Shown here: in pieces, positions 1 through 12,300 of the stretch
Layout: each line of letters starts with the position of its first letter
Position numbering within the stretch: position 1 is the first letter of the stretch
Notes under the pieces: generated by a model
Seen by the model: only the letters and a program-made list of their open reading frames with translations
Database searches by the model: none
Told to the model about the DNA's origin: nothing
Origin: Jacaranda mimosifolia
Lineage: Eukaryota; Streptophyta; Magnoliopsida; Lamiales; Bignoniaceae
DNA: 64,000 nucleotides
Assembly (NCBI GenBank): GCA_018894105.1
Contig: CM032121.1
Span: 17,899,230-17,963,229 of the forward strand
Direction: 5' to 3'
Made by a program: the position numbers and the translations under genes

Positions 1-23
1 TCTTTCCTTCACCCCATTCACAG

Positions 24-333
24 CTTAAAAACTTATGCCGATGTTCCCCACTTCTTTGAACACTTGAACAATCTTCAATACAGAGTGCAAATAGCTTCAA
101 ATCAGTGGCAATTTCTACAAGTGCCTAATCTTAACAAAAGTTTTACTTACCCCACATTCATGGATCAACGTGTTCGTTTGCCTTCTCTTATGGCAGACAG
201 TGACGCTTGGAAAGCAAAAAACAAATGCGCAGAAACTAACCTACTCACTCTCCTAGGGATAAGAAGGAGTGAATTCCCTGGCTTAACCATACTGAGAACT
301 ATTGAACTTGCCTTAGACAGGAGCTTGAATTGA
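24..333 (+). CDS. terminal exon of an unrecognised protein-coding gene (5' part outside window)
   Basis: The reading frame is open from the window edge to a TGA at 331-333. Bases 1-23 are pyrimidine-rich and end in CAG, a good 3' splice site, so the last exon probably starts at 24 with one base completing a split codon. The exon encodes about 102 residues, beginning LKTYADVPHFF and ending ELALDRSLN. It looks like real protein: balanced composition, no low complexity, aromatic residues spread along it, and segments such as ADSDAWKAKNKC and LLTLLGIRRSEFPGL. I see no signal peptide, membrane helix or familiar catalytic motif, and I cannot assign a family. The direction is the same as that of the next gene. 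That this is a host gene rather than a spurious ORF rests on the splice-like junction and composition only. Confidence 0.5.
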
Positions 334-1640
334 GGAAAAAAGGAAAGGCAACCAAAGGAAGCTAGTTCACCTTTTCTCCTCCATTACAACATAGGTCGTT
401 CCAATCCCAGATGAAAATCTTCCTAAATCAAGGAGAATTCAAATTAGTGGAAATTTCTTCATTTAATCGGGGAATGAGTTCCTATTGAAAGCTAGGGTTT
501 TTCTTAATTTAAGGATTGAATTTTTACATTTCTATTTGTTTTGTTTCAAACTTAACGCTTTCAGAAAATGGGCATGCCTTAACATTGGCTTCCAGTAGCG
601 AGTGATTCAAGTGTTAACAATTAAATATCCGACTCGATGATGAGACTACATTAAACGAAAATAATAAAACTTGATGACACAATGTGAAGCATGTTGAAAC
701 AAGGGAACGTAAATTGAATTAATAAAAAATTTAGAGGATCAAAATTGGAATTATCCCTTACAAAGTACATGCTTAATTATTGATCAAATAATAACCAATA
801 TAAGATGTCTTATAGATAAATATTAAAAGACTATATTTTTACTATATTGACAAATAATTAACATTTTTAAAACTTAAAATATCATGAAAATTGTAACTAT
901 GATATCTACATCATTAGGAGATCATATTAAAAAACTTTATATTCAGAAAAATTGATTTGCTTGTGTATCATATTAATATATATATATATAACTTAGAAAA
1001 ATATATTGGGTAAAAATTTTCTACTCTATCTTACCTTTTCTCAATTTTTTAAAATTTTACTATATAGTTTAATATCTATATATAATTTATAAATTTAGAG
1101 TTAGCAATTTTTGATACTTTACAACTTATTCAAATATAAATCATTTCTAGATTTGACATCCTCAATGAAATATCCACTTTATGATATTGAATAATAATTT
1201 TTTAATTTTAAATATTAAAAATATTATTTATTTTAATAATTCTAACAATGCATTACACAGGACATATACTAATGTACATCATTCATGTTAGATATCCAAA
1301 ACATTATATGTAATACCACATGTTACATACCCACATATGTACATATAAATGGATGACGCAATAAGAACACATCATTATATGTCTATTTTTTAGAAAAAGA
1401 ACGCATCAACACATAATTCCAATATAAATTTTCATTTCTCTAAATTTAATTTAATCTTTTAGTTTTGTTTTTTTTTACGAAATATATTCTTCGAAAATGA
1501 CTTGCCTGCTTCAGCCTAATTGACGGCCACAAAATATATAATTTGTCCATCAGAGTTGCAAATTTATTCTTCATCCCGCCCCCATTCTTGAGGACAATTA
1601 TCTTGTTGCTCAAATATTTTGGAACGGTGTGGTGAAGCCG
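334..1640. other. AT-rich intergenic region
   Basis: This stretch presumably holds the 3' UTR of the left-edge gene and then very AT-rich DNA with a short TA run near 974-991. I see no coding signal, RNA gene or clear element termini. Confidence 0.5.
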
Positions 1641-1649
1641 TGCCGTTGT

Positions 1650-1836
1650 TATAAGGATGAGCAGCCAATTTCGTTTCTCATTCTTTGTTGTATTGTGTTG
1701 GCAATCGAGGGGCCACATGCTGAGCTTGTGGTGGGAATTTGTTCAATCTTTTCATGGGCCATCTCACTCTCACTACTATTCTTCTCAGCATTCTAGGAAT
1801 AATCTGTCTTTCTCCTTCTCTTTGGGTCTAAGTGAG
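1650..1836 (+). other. putative non-coding leader exon of the AAF-like gene
   Basis: A CT-rich stretch with repeated TCTC and TTCT blocks ends in GAG followed by a donor-like GTGGGT at 1837. A matching acceptor (TTTCTACAG) ends at 3205, just upstream of the coding start. I therefore propose a leader exon here, a 5'-UTR intron of about 1.37 kb, and a second exon starting at 3206. The transcription start cannot be fixed from sequence. Short ORFs here have no family resemblance. Confidence 0.35.
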
Positions 1837-3223
1837 GTGGGTATTTTCCTTAGTTCTCAGCTGTAACTTTGATTGGCGAACGAGTTTTCGTTATCTAGTT
1901 TGTTTTTATGCGTGAGCTTCTTACACTGTCAGGCTTCTTGATTTTCATGTGTTTTTCCCCATGATTTCTGTAATTCATAATTTGAAGATTTTCGTTATGA
2001 CTGTATTTGTCATTTTCATTGTTTCTGGTTAGTGGTTTAGTTACTTTGGAAGCAGGCTGTGAATTGCTTATTCTGTACTAATGGAAATTATGCAGCAATT
2101 TCCCTGGAAAAGTTATATACATGTATATATTTTGTACTATAGCTCATTTATTTATGCTGGATATTTTGAAATGGAATCTGTGCTGCTTATTATAATTTCA
2201 TCAGTCACCTCTCTTAATCCCTGTCCATAATTTTCCCATAACTAGTTATGCAAAGGAGATAAAGTGAGAACGGCCGGAATTATGTGATCTAGGTAAGATA
2301 TCAATATGTGATGATGCTAATAATTTTGACCCAATAAAAGATGCTTATAATGTGGACTACGATTTCCGGATGTTACTCATTACTAGTTTCTTCTATGAGA
2401 ATGGAAGCATGAACTTGCAGGCCTGCTTTCTGTTTGGCATTTATAATTATAACAAGATTTCGTATAACTGAATGGGGCAAGTGTTTGCTGTGTGGCTATG
2501 GTATGAGAGCACTGTTTTAGCAACAACAAAAGCATTGATGGGATGACAGGTCTCGTTTCTTAATAGTGGTGCAATTAACAGCAAGTTGATGTGTGTATAA
2601 AGTGAAGTAAATGATGTCCTGCTCAAGATATTGAATTGCGTGTGACAGAAACTGGGAAAATATCAATGGTGTTGATTAAAATAGACTTGTTTTGCCTGTA
2701 TTCTCAAAATTTGAGAATAATTGGAGTGTAAGGAATATATTTTTACAAAATTGGCCTCTTTTAATCTCTTACTGATAAAATCTTGGTGATGAAGAAAAGG
2801 AAAATAGAAGATACTTTCCTAGGTTAGAGACTACTGAAATATTCTTTGATTGTAAATCTATTTGCCAAATTTTGCCACAATTGCACTTTAAGGTTTTTCA
2901 TTTGAGCTCCAAGTAGTGCCATCGTTTCCATTACCATACAAGGTCTAAATGACATTTGACTTGTAGGATTGTTGTAGTCATCATTCATGGCTTGTCAAAT
3001 TTGATCCTAATTTTGATTTTGAATCATAAATGAGTTTCCTATTAAAAAATTTCAGCTGGAATTTTTTAGCTTTACTCATTAAATGTGATGTCAATGAACA
3101 TTATATAATGATTATCCATTCAATTTCATAAGCATCGATTTTGTTCATCATCTGCATGAAATATCATCTGAAACCTTGCCTTATACTCTTCTTTTATTTC
3201 TACAGCCTTCAACTTCTGGGAAA

Positions 3224-3256
3224 ATGCTAACCTGGGTTGTTCACTTTCTGCATTGA
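3224..3256 (+). promoter_or_regulatory. short upstream ORF in the leader of the AAF-like gene
   Basis: If exon 2 starts at 3206, the leader contains an ATG at 3224 followed by ten codons (MLTWVVHFLH) and TGA, ending 63 bases before the main ATG at 3320. A short non-overlapping uORF of this kind can lower translation of the main frame. Its presence is seen; any effect is inference. Confidence 0.3.
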
Positions 3257-3319
3257 TCATTTCTCTATCTCTTCTTACTGAAGTCACTCTGCAACTTGAG
3301 CTTCGTCTGATCTGAAGTC

Positions 3320-6300
3320 ATGGCCAGACCAAATGGGGTTATTTATTCATCCGCAAAATCACCACAGCACCCTAAGTTATGTACAAGAAACCAAGGACTC
3401 AACCATTACAAACAAGGCAATGGACATCACTCATTGTTGAAACTGAAGTTCTCTACCAAGGGATTCTGGCCTTTAGGTGGAAAATTAAATCCTTTTATTG
3501 GATCTCGGGTATCTTCTTTGGTACGTCAATCAACAGAAACATGCAATACAGAAACAAAAGAGTGCTTGAGACACTATGGTGATTGTTCAAATATCTCCAG
3601 GTAATATATGGCTTTCTAATTGAAATGATAATGCACCAAATAACGTAGTTTAATACTGTTTTCTTGATTGATTTTCTGCAATTTAGAATTTCGAACTCTT
3701 GAATGGGCATGTTTCCAGATTACTTAGTTGTAGTATTGGCCCAAAAGGAAAGGTGTGGATTTTTCATGCAATATGTTCCTTTTCATGTGTTTTCGTGCTG
3801 AATATATACAAGATTTTTCCAGTTCATACCTATATTCTATTGCATACTACCACTAAACTCTCCTAGTATCCTAGAGGACAAAACTTTTCTCTACAGTTCT
3901 GAAATTATTAGTTGATCTAGGATGGTCATGTGAGTTCAGGGTAGATTTTATCTTTTCCTTTCAGTCTAAGATGGTAATGACTTTGACTATATGAAATACT
4001 TATGTAGTTGTCTTAACTAAGTGCAAAACATGTTATAGGACCTCATGATACTTTTATAGATGTATAACGTGCTCATGCACTCTCAAATGTGCAAATATGA
4101 CTCAGCTTTCGACCCTTAGCTTTCGGGTGGGCTTTAGGAATTAAAGGGGTTATTTTGCAGAACTTCTTCTCCCTGAATCGTAATCCAGTGTCATATTCAC
4201 AGAAGCATAAATATATATCATATGTTTCAGCTGACTAGTTTGAGTACTTATTTATGTCATTGGCTATTCCATTCTTACAATATTTTAGACGGCTATCCTG
4301 TTCTTTCTATCTTGTTAAGATTTTGTTAGAGTATCAAACCTCAAATACTGCCCTTTTCTGCCACTATTAGTATTTCTATGATCATGATGATTTTCTTGCG
4401 AACCATCTCAGCTTATAGTTGATCTTGATAAAGTGTTTTCTGCATCAGCTCTCAAAGCGAAGATAAGCATCCCATGGATACTGGGAAAAACATCTCTTCC
4501 AGTCAAGGATTAGCCGAAGCATGCAGATTCGTTTCCAATGATGCGAAATTCATGAATGAAAGGGCTAGAAACGATATTGTACTTCTTTCACGGTAAATTA
4601 AATGTCCAAATGAAAGGCTTTCATAAAAAATTTCGTAGAGCTTTTGCACATTTTCATTAATCCATGAACAACTTTCTATCAGTAGCAATTAACTAGAACT
4701 TCTAGCATTCTCGTAGTCTTTCTATTCTTGTGTCGTTGGTTTGTATAGCCTCACCATTGTCAACAGTGTGATCCAAATGATCCAATCTGTAATAGCTGCT
4801 AATACTTTTCATTTTGAAATAGAGGCATAATGAAGTTGGATGCTCGTGCACGGCAAGACGTTGCATTTCTTGGTTCAGAGTTCCTTAAGCTTGATGGTAA
4901 GAATATCTTTTGCTACTGTATATTGGGGCTTTCAGTAAATAGACTTCAAATTCAAGGATCTGGACTCCGTGAAACTGCTATGATAAGATTATCTAGCAAA
5001 TTGCTAGTATGCATGTAAATGAATGCTTAGTTTGATTTGGAGCGTAGCGTTATTGTTATCTCCTGCTTATGAGCAAAATGAAAGTAACCAAGGCAGCTAT
5101 ATTCATGCCAAGTCTACATGAATCTTCAGACATGCATCTAAACATATCAAAGCATCTATCCAAATTAGTAGATTCACTGACACCCAGATCAACAGATTCA
5201 CTGATATGAGTATTGTTAGTGAGTTTAGGAGAAGAGGCCAAAAAATGTACAACATGATTTACTTGATTATGATTCATCATTGACATCATTACCCTTTTTG
5301 TTCGGTAGCACGGGCCAGGGAAGATACTGAGAAAATTGATCATGATGTGAAGAGAAGAGCTGAAAGGCTTCACCATATTGCCACTGTAAGGAATCTCCTT
5401 TTCCAAACTATTGCTAGATAAAAAAGAACTTGTCTTGGCACTGTTCTAATTAGTTTTGTTTCTTGGAAGGTTCTGAAAAACAAAGCTCAATCAAGATTGA
5501 AAAGTGCCGCTGACAAGCACTGGAGTGATGGTGCATTAGAGGTGAGTGATGGTGCTTCAAAGCTGCCTTGTATAAATTCTATGATCTTTATGGACAAGTT
5601 TAGTCAATTATTGTTGTGGCACAATTTACTTTATTGAATGCAAGTTAGTTGTATTCATCTTGACTTGCATTTTCTCGTGTAGTTTAATAAATATACTTTT
5701 TCTATGGTATATTCATTGTATATTATTTTCCTCTTTTCTCCATTTGATTGGCATAGTAGATTGAATGTCTTTGGTTGAAGGAGATTTAAGAAGAGTCTAA
5801 GATCTATCTTCTTTTTGAAATATCAAGCCTCGTCTATGTTTTCTAGCTAATGCACATTTTGATGGGACAGAAAATTTTCTTAGTTTAATATTCTATCTCT
5901 CTCCCTTTTCCTTTATACTGCGTGGCTTCTAAGCCTTGAAACCTTTTTCCATCTTTGCACCAGAAGAACATGCTTTCTTCAGTTTCTGCGTCCTTGCTAC
6001 AAGTATGTCCAACATTTTTCCTAGACTTCCTGGAAATGTCACAATGTTGTTCAAAGATGGTAGAAGAGTTATGTTGGAACCCTGATGCAATAACAAGGTT
6101 TTGTGTGATTCATCTATTAAGATGGTCTGGTGCCTTTCGTCTATTAATAAGATCCATTGCCATGTCTGGTTCAAAGTGATTCATGATGATAATTGCCTTA
6201 AATTAAATTTTGCGGTGTCTATACCTGCTAAACATGGAAAATTATCACAATAATTACAAGTAGGCCACAAGGAAGCCATGGATTTAATAAATTTTTTGGT

Positions 6301-9300
6301 CTACATTCTTTCGGTATTCCCATTATCTGCAACTTATAGATGCCTCATTTATGTCCACAAAAATTTATCTTGCTTTGTTGATTTTACTGAGGTTACGCTA
6401 GACATAGACACTTCATCATGGTGCATGGAATTGCACCTTCCTTTTTCCGATATCTATAGCATGTTAGAGATACTGGCTAAGGATCTTATGCTCAATCACT
6501 ATTTATTTAGATTTGGTATCTGTTAAGTTTCACCCCTTCTCAGCAAGGATGTGGATTAACAACAGTGGACAGTGGTTATTCACTTATTTGGGTTTTTTCT
6601 TTATTTATGTTATAGCATATTGAATTGTTCCTTTGAGATTGTAAATAAAATAAATCTGCTTGTTCATGTTCAGGCTGATTTGAAGCGAGCCGACTTTGCT
6701 GCCAAGCAACGTGCAATGGAAGATTCTCTGATGGCTTTAGAGGTATTGTTATTAGACAGATGCTTGTTTGCTTCCCTAAATAGGAGCAAAGCTTTTCTTG
6801 TGTAATGATATCCAGGAAAATCTTTAATTTGTTATTTTCTTGAGTCCTGGCTTCATCCCACCTTACTTCACAAATAATACCTTTCCTTTGTTTTTATTAA
6901 TGATTTGAGAATTCAGATTTCTGTTTGTTGGAGTTGCAGTTTGTCAAAAACATTCATGACATGATGGTGACCAAAATGTACAGATTGTAAGTTTCTATAG
7001 CAGTATATCTTCCTGATCATTCAAGTACGAATGACTATTTCCTGACCGAAATGATTCTATCTGCTCAGACGAAGAGATTCTAAAAAATATAGTGAGGTGG
7101 CAACTCACATAACACTTGAAAAGAATGGGAAAACTCTTGACTCTATTCCTGGAGAGGTATCTACAGATCGTATTAATGCCATTCAGGTTTGTCTTGAAGA
7201 TATTTTGAATTAGAGAGATTGTATTCCAACGAGAAATCTTTATCTTGAACCTTTATATTTGTCAACAAATAGGAAGCTTATTGGAGCATAGCTTCTGCAC
7301 TTTCTGAAGCTGATGGAATTGACTATACTGATCCGGAAGAGGTTTGAATCAAATGAATACGTACATGTCTATACTGTGACTATCTTTAGTAGAAATTTAA
7401 TCTACATGCTTCTTTATTACTTCTTTTCTGTTTGGAGCAGCTGGAGTTGCTGGTGGCAGCTCTTATTGATCTTGATGCAATGGATGGTAAAAGTAGTGCA
7501 TCTCTGTTGGCAGAGTGTTCAAGTTCTCCTGATGTCAGCACCAGGTAGCTACTACTCTTGATTCAATGGATGGTAGTAATAGTTTCTTTAATATAGATTT
7601 TATCTATAATACCTTATTTTACTGTTAATGAATTTGCAGTTAAGCCTAGCTAGGAACTACACAAGATTTTACTTTGTGATAGATAGTATACATTATAGTA
7701 TACAAAAATAGGATTTGCCTCTAGGTGGACACACGGGCCCACGCACGCGCACACACACACACTGTATATATATAATTTGTCTTATGATGTAACATGCCAT
7801 CATGTTTGACACTGAGTACAAAAAACCAATCATGTATGCCTTTTTGTTTTCATTAATTCCATTTTTTTCTCTTTTTTTACTGATAGTGTTTTCTTGAGAA
7901 GGATCTGCAATAACTAACTTTAATCAGTATTAAAAGCATGCTCTTTAGATGTGTTATTTGTTAAAGCAACTAACTGTTGTACCATAACTATAGGTGTCTG
8001 TAATGTCACGCTTGAAGGTCAACAATTCAATAATAATCCATGATTACCATATTTACAAAGTAATTGGTCTTGTGAGATTGATTGAGGACAAAAATAAACA
8101 GTAAGTTAGCTCATTGTAGAATTGTCTAAACCAAGGGATGGATTATGGCAAATTACACGCATATTAGATTGTTTTGATTTAATTCAGTTAATTGATTTAT
8201 GATACCATTTGTTGTAGGGAAAATTATTTTTATAATCATTTTGAGTTCAAAAGCACTTCTGTAATCATATAAACAAGAAGCTGCTTCTCCACTGATGTCT
8301 TGCTTGTATGTATGATTATAAAATCTACAATGTACTCATGAAATCATCCAAGCAATATCATAATTCTGTATTGAATAGGACCACTCTGTTCTTTGCCTAG
8401 ATAACAAAATTTCCAGCTCCCTTTTTTCTCAAATCTGAACCTTTCCTCATTTACCTATGTTGCATAAAAGCGTAATTTGTCAACTAGGTCTAAGAAAATG
8501 TCAAACACATTTGTACAAACTTTTTATGATCCAAACTGGAAACCATCCATACTGATTTCAAGCCTTGAGGAACTCATCGATAATACGAATGGAGTTTCCT
8601 CTTGATTTCTGGAAACAAAAGTGACTCAATTAAACAATCAAGCTAAAGAACAACTTTTCTTATTGTGTTATCAGCAAGGCAGCTGGGTTTCATATTGCAG
8701 TTTCTTCACGAAAGCAGTCTTCTGCAGCTTGATCAGAAACTGACAACACCTCCCATATAATCGAAGTGCTTCCTGGAGCACTTACCCTGAAATTAAAATC
8801 TATTTTCTTTTCATCATTCACATCCTTATGACTGAAGCATTGTCTAATTCTTCCTTTTCTCACTCCTGAACGAGTTACATCTGTCTATAATTTTGAAAAT
8901 AGCTTACTTCTTAATGTTGATAATGAAGACAAAGATTGAATCTCAATTTAGTTGGGCATCCATTAGTGACTTCAAAACTTCAATCATTAGGAGAAAATTT
9001 CGTGAATTCCATAGAGGGATGTGGATTTGGGAAGGTTGGTCTTTGTTAGGGCTTACCCAGAAAGGATGGTTAATCAAAATCTGAAGAATATATATAGGAT
9101 GAGCCTAAAACCCTTGTACTTAGACTTTTAAGTTGAGTTCGTATTGCAGCCTGCCTCAATCTAATAGTTGGTCAACAAATTGATGAGATTTGCTTTATGG
9201 TTCATGATCCCCCATATCCTACCTTTGCTGCATGCTCTTCTTAGTCTGATACCTTATGATGTTGGACTAGTCATTTGTTATGAGAATTGTTCCATTCCAT

Positions 9301-12300
9301 GTTCACTTTTCAATGGTCTTAAATGTTTATTTGTGAAAAAAAAAATTGAGATCAGGTAATAAGGCATTCTGTTATGCCTTAATTTCTTTAATGAACAAAA
9401 AGTGGAGCAAAAATGTCTTACTGTATTATAATTGAAACAAGCAGAAGTAAGCAACATGACATTTACATATATATAAGTTATCTGATTTCTGATCGATAAT
9501 TATGACTAGGAGGGATGATCTAAGGGTTTGTTTCCAATTCTATTTTCAGCTAGTCTCTGTTGATTGATACCATCTGAAGAGAATCATATTGAGATACTAC
9601 ACTGAAATATGATTGCTATAGAATAACTTTGTATATCTTGACTTATGTTTATATGGTTTACTTTGGGTAATGGACCTACATGCGTCCGTACTATTCTTGT
9701 ATTTATATTTTAATCCCATCTCTATATATTTGAAGAGAGGATTCTTCAATATTATCAATACACAATCTTTTCTCATTCACAATCAGAGCAGGTTGAGCAC
9801 TTTAGTCGTGCACTTCTGTTAAGTTCCCAATGAGGTCAAATGGTTTTCAATGCATCCATTCCAGAATACACAACAAAGTAATAACTCTTCCATCCTAGTG
9901 CTGGGAAATATGGACTAGGATTGATTCTGGAGCAGGTTATTAAAGAAAAAGATAAAGAAAAGCAAAACGCCGCCTCCCCTTTTCCAACCACAACCCACGC
10001 TGCCGCTTGAACACGCTCTTACGAACACTGGCGCGCGCTACCAACCACCCTCTCCTACCCGTAGCCCCTCCATCTCTCCAACCATATTGCAGACCCAATT
10101 CTTGTTTCTTTTTCAACTCAACTGCACTAGTGTGTCTCACGAACTACCATCAGTAGCTATCCTCTCACCAGCCGCAATAGCTAGCCCCATCCTATCTGCT
10201 GCCGTCGCCAGCCCTTCCTCTCATCACCAGCAGCAGCCCACTGCCTTTTTTCACTCTCCTATCATTTCCCAACCTTCTTTTCTTACCAACAGCAACTACG
10301 ACTATAGCCTCTGTAAAGAAGTGAATAGATAGATATCTTGATGTATCCTAGAGATCCTTCCACATACGAGTCTTTCTTGTTCTATAAAATCATTGGATTC
10401 CCTGATTAGTGTTGAATCTAGATTTAAAGCTGCTAAAGCCATTACATGGTATGAAATTTCTACAAGAGTGATATTTGATCCTTGTTATTGTTTCATTTTG
10501 AAATGATTTCAAGCATCTCGGTTACATAATTTTATTAATCTCCTTTTGCTATTTTTCTTAATCTAATACTAATCCTAATACGTCTGCGTCAAAATGTTGT
10601 CGTACTCTCAGTTTGCTTTATCTGACTTGTCTCCTTTGTTTGTCTAAACCCTTTCTCCTTTCACCATGAGGTCTATTCCCGATAAAAAGTACTACCATGA
10701 AACCGGATGGTTAGGTGATATACTCTGCCCCAAGCGTTCAAATTGTTTCTTGGTCTTCAAAATAAATTGTTGCACATCCTCGCTGCCCTACAGCTGTAAA
10801 TAGCATGTGAGGCGCACTATAGTGCATGTGTCGCATTGCGCCCTGTAGAACCTCGCACTATTGGATTTGACAAAAGGCATGCACCTCAGCACGCTTTTTG
10901 GGCTATAGCCTGAAGCTCTAGGTACATGTTTTGTGGGCTTCACGAATATTAGAACTTCAAACTAAGATCTCGGTAATGTGCTATTTTGATATTTTACTAT
11001 TGGAAAGTAGGATTTGTCTTTTATTAAAAAAAAAAGAAAAAGAAAAAACCAACAACAAGAACAGCAAGAACAAACAAGCTGTTGCGCTCTCTCATTACTC
11101 TCAAGCTGCTTTTAAATGTACTGGCATTCATGATATATATAGCTATATTATAAAAGTATCTAAATATTTTCATATGGTGAGCTTTATTTAAATAAAACAC
11201 ATGCTTCGCATGGTGCAACGTGCTATAGCTCCAAGAGACCTTTGTGTTATAGTGTGCTTTGCGCTCTTGACAACTCTGCAGTCTAGCCCTCCAGACTCCG
11301 AGTGCTAGTCATGCATCATGTCAACAAGGTAATTACAGTTTTATCACTTGTTTACTGAATAGCATGGAAGAGTTTGTTAGTGCCAATATGATGTTCTTAG
11401 GTCTGGCCAAGTAGACGTGCGACACCTTACATGGGGGAAAAATGTTTCTTGTGTATTTGAACTCTATGAGAGAGAAACTATTTTCTCTCCATTAGAAAGG
11501 CCGCTTTATCACCGATTACCTTGCCTTGCTTAATGGGACTATCATTGAGATCTTGTTATGTCACCCATAGAGTTGTGTTTCCCAGATTCGCAAGTTTCAG
11601 TGGGAAGAATTTCTGGTTGCTAAGGCCTTGTCAGGGATTAATAACACTTTGTGATCATTTGCTAGCTAATGAGACTTTTCCTACTCCATTCAATGATTTC
11701 CCATGTGTGCTATGGTTGCTACAGGTTCCTTTGGGTCTCAACTCCCTATTTTTACTTCGGCTATGACTGCTCGAGGTTGGGGCTGGGGTCATGTTATTTC
11801 CTAAGGCCATGATTATGATGCCTCTAAAAGGATGCATCACTACAAGCGTTGTAGTAGTAACCACTTCATAAAGAATGAGAGAATTGGTATTGCTTACAGT
11901 TAGTCCTATAAGGAGACAGGTATTCATATTGCTAGTAATCTGGTCTTGTGAAAGGATTAAGCATATTGAAGCTCACTGTCATAGTGATATAAAGCAAGAA
12001 TATTCGTACCTCATTTTAGTCATTTACTCCAGAACAAATAGCTTATATTTTCACCAAAGCTTTAGGGACAAAACAATTTAGGACTATGTCTAACAAATTG
12101 AATATGGTTGATGTACAGGCTCCAACTTGAGGGAAAAGTGTTAGAATGTTTTGTATACCTTGACTTATTTTTATCTACTTTTAGGTAATAAATCTATGTA
12201 TATCCAAACCATTCTTCTACTGTAGCTCTAGTTGTATCTTTATATATTTGAGAGAAGGATTCTTCAATAATATCAATAGTCTCTTCTCAGTTAACAATTG

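Noticed and set aside
10087..10332. 81-codon ORF in the intronic Copia element
   Set aside because: It lies in an intron, is Ser/Pro/Gln low complexity and has no recognisable domain; kept only as a possible capture in the findings.
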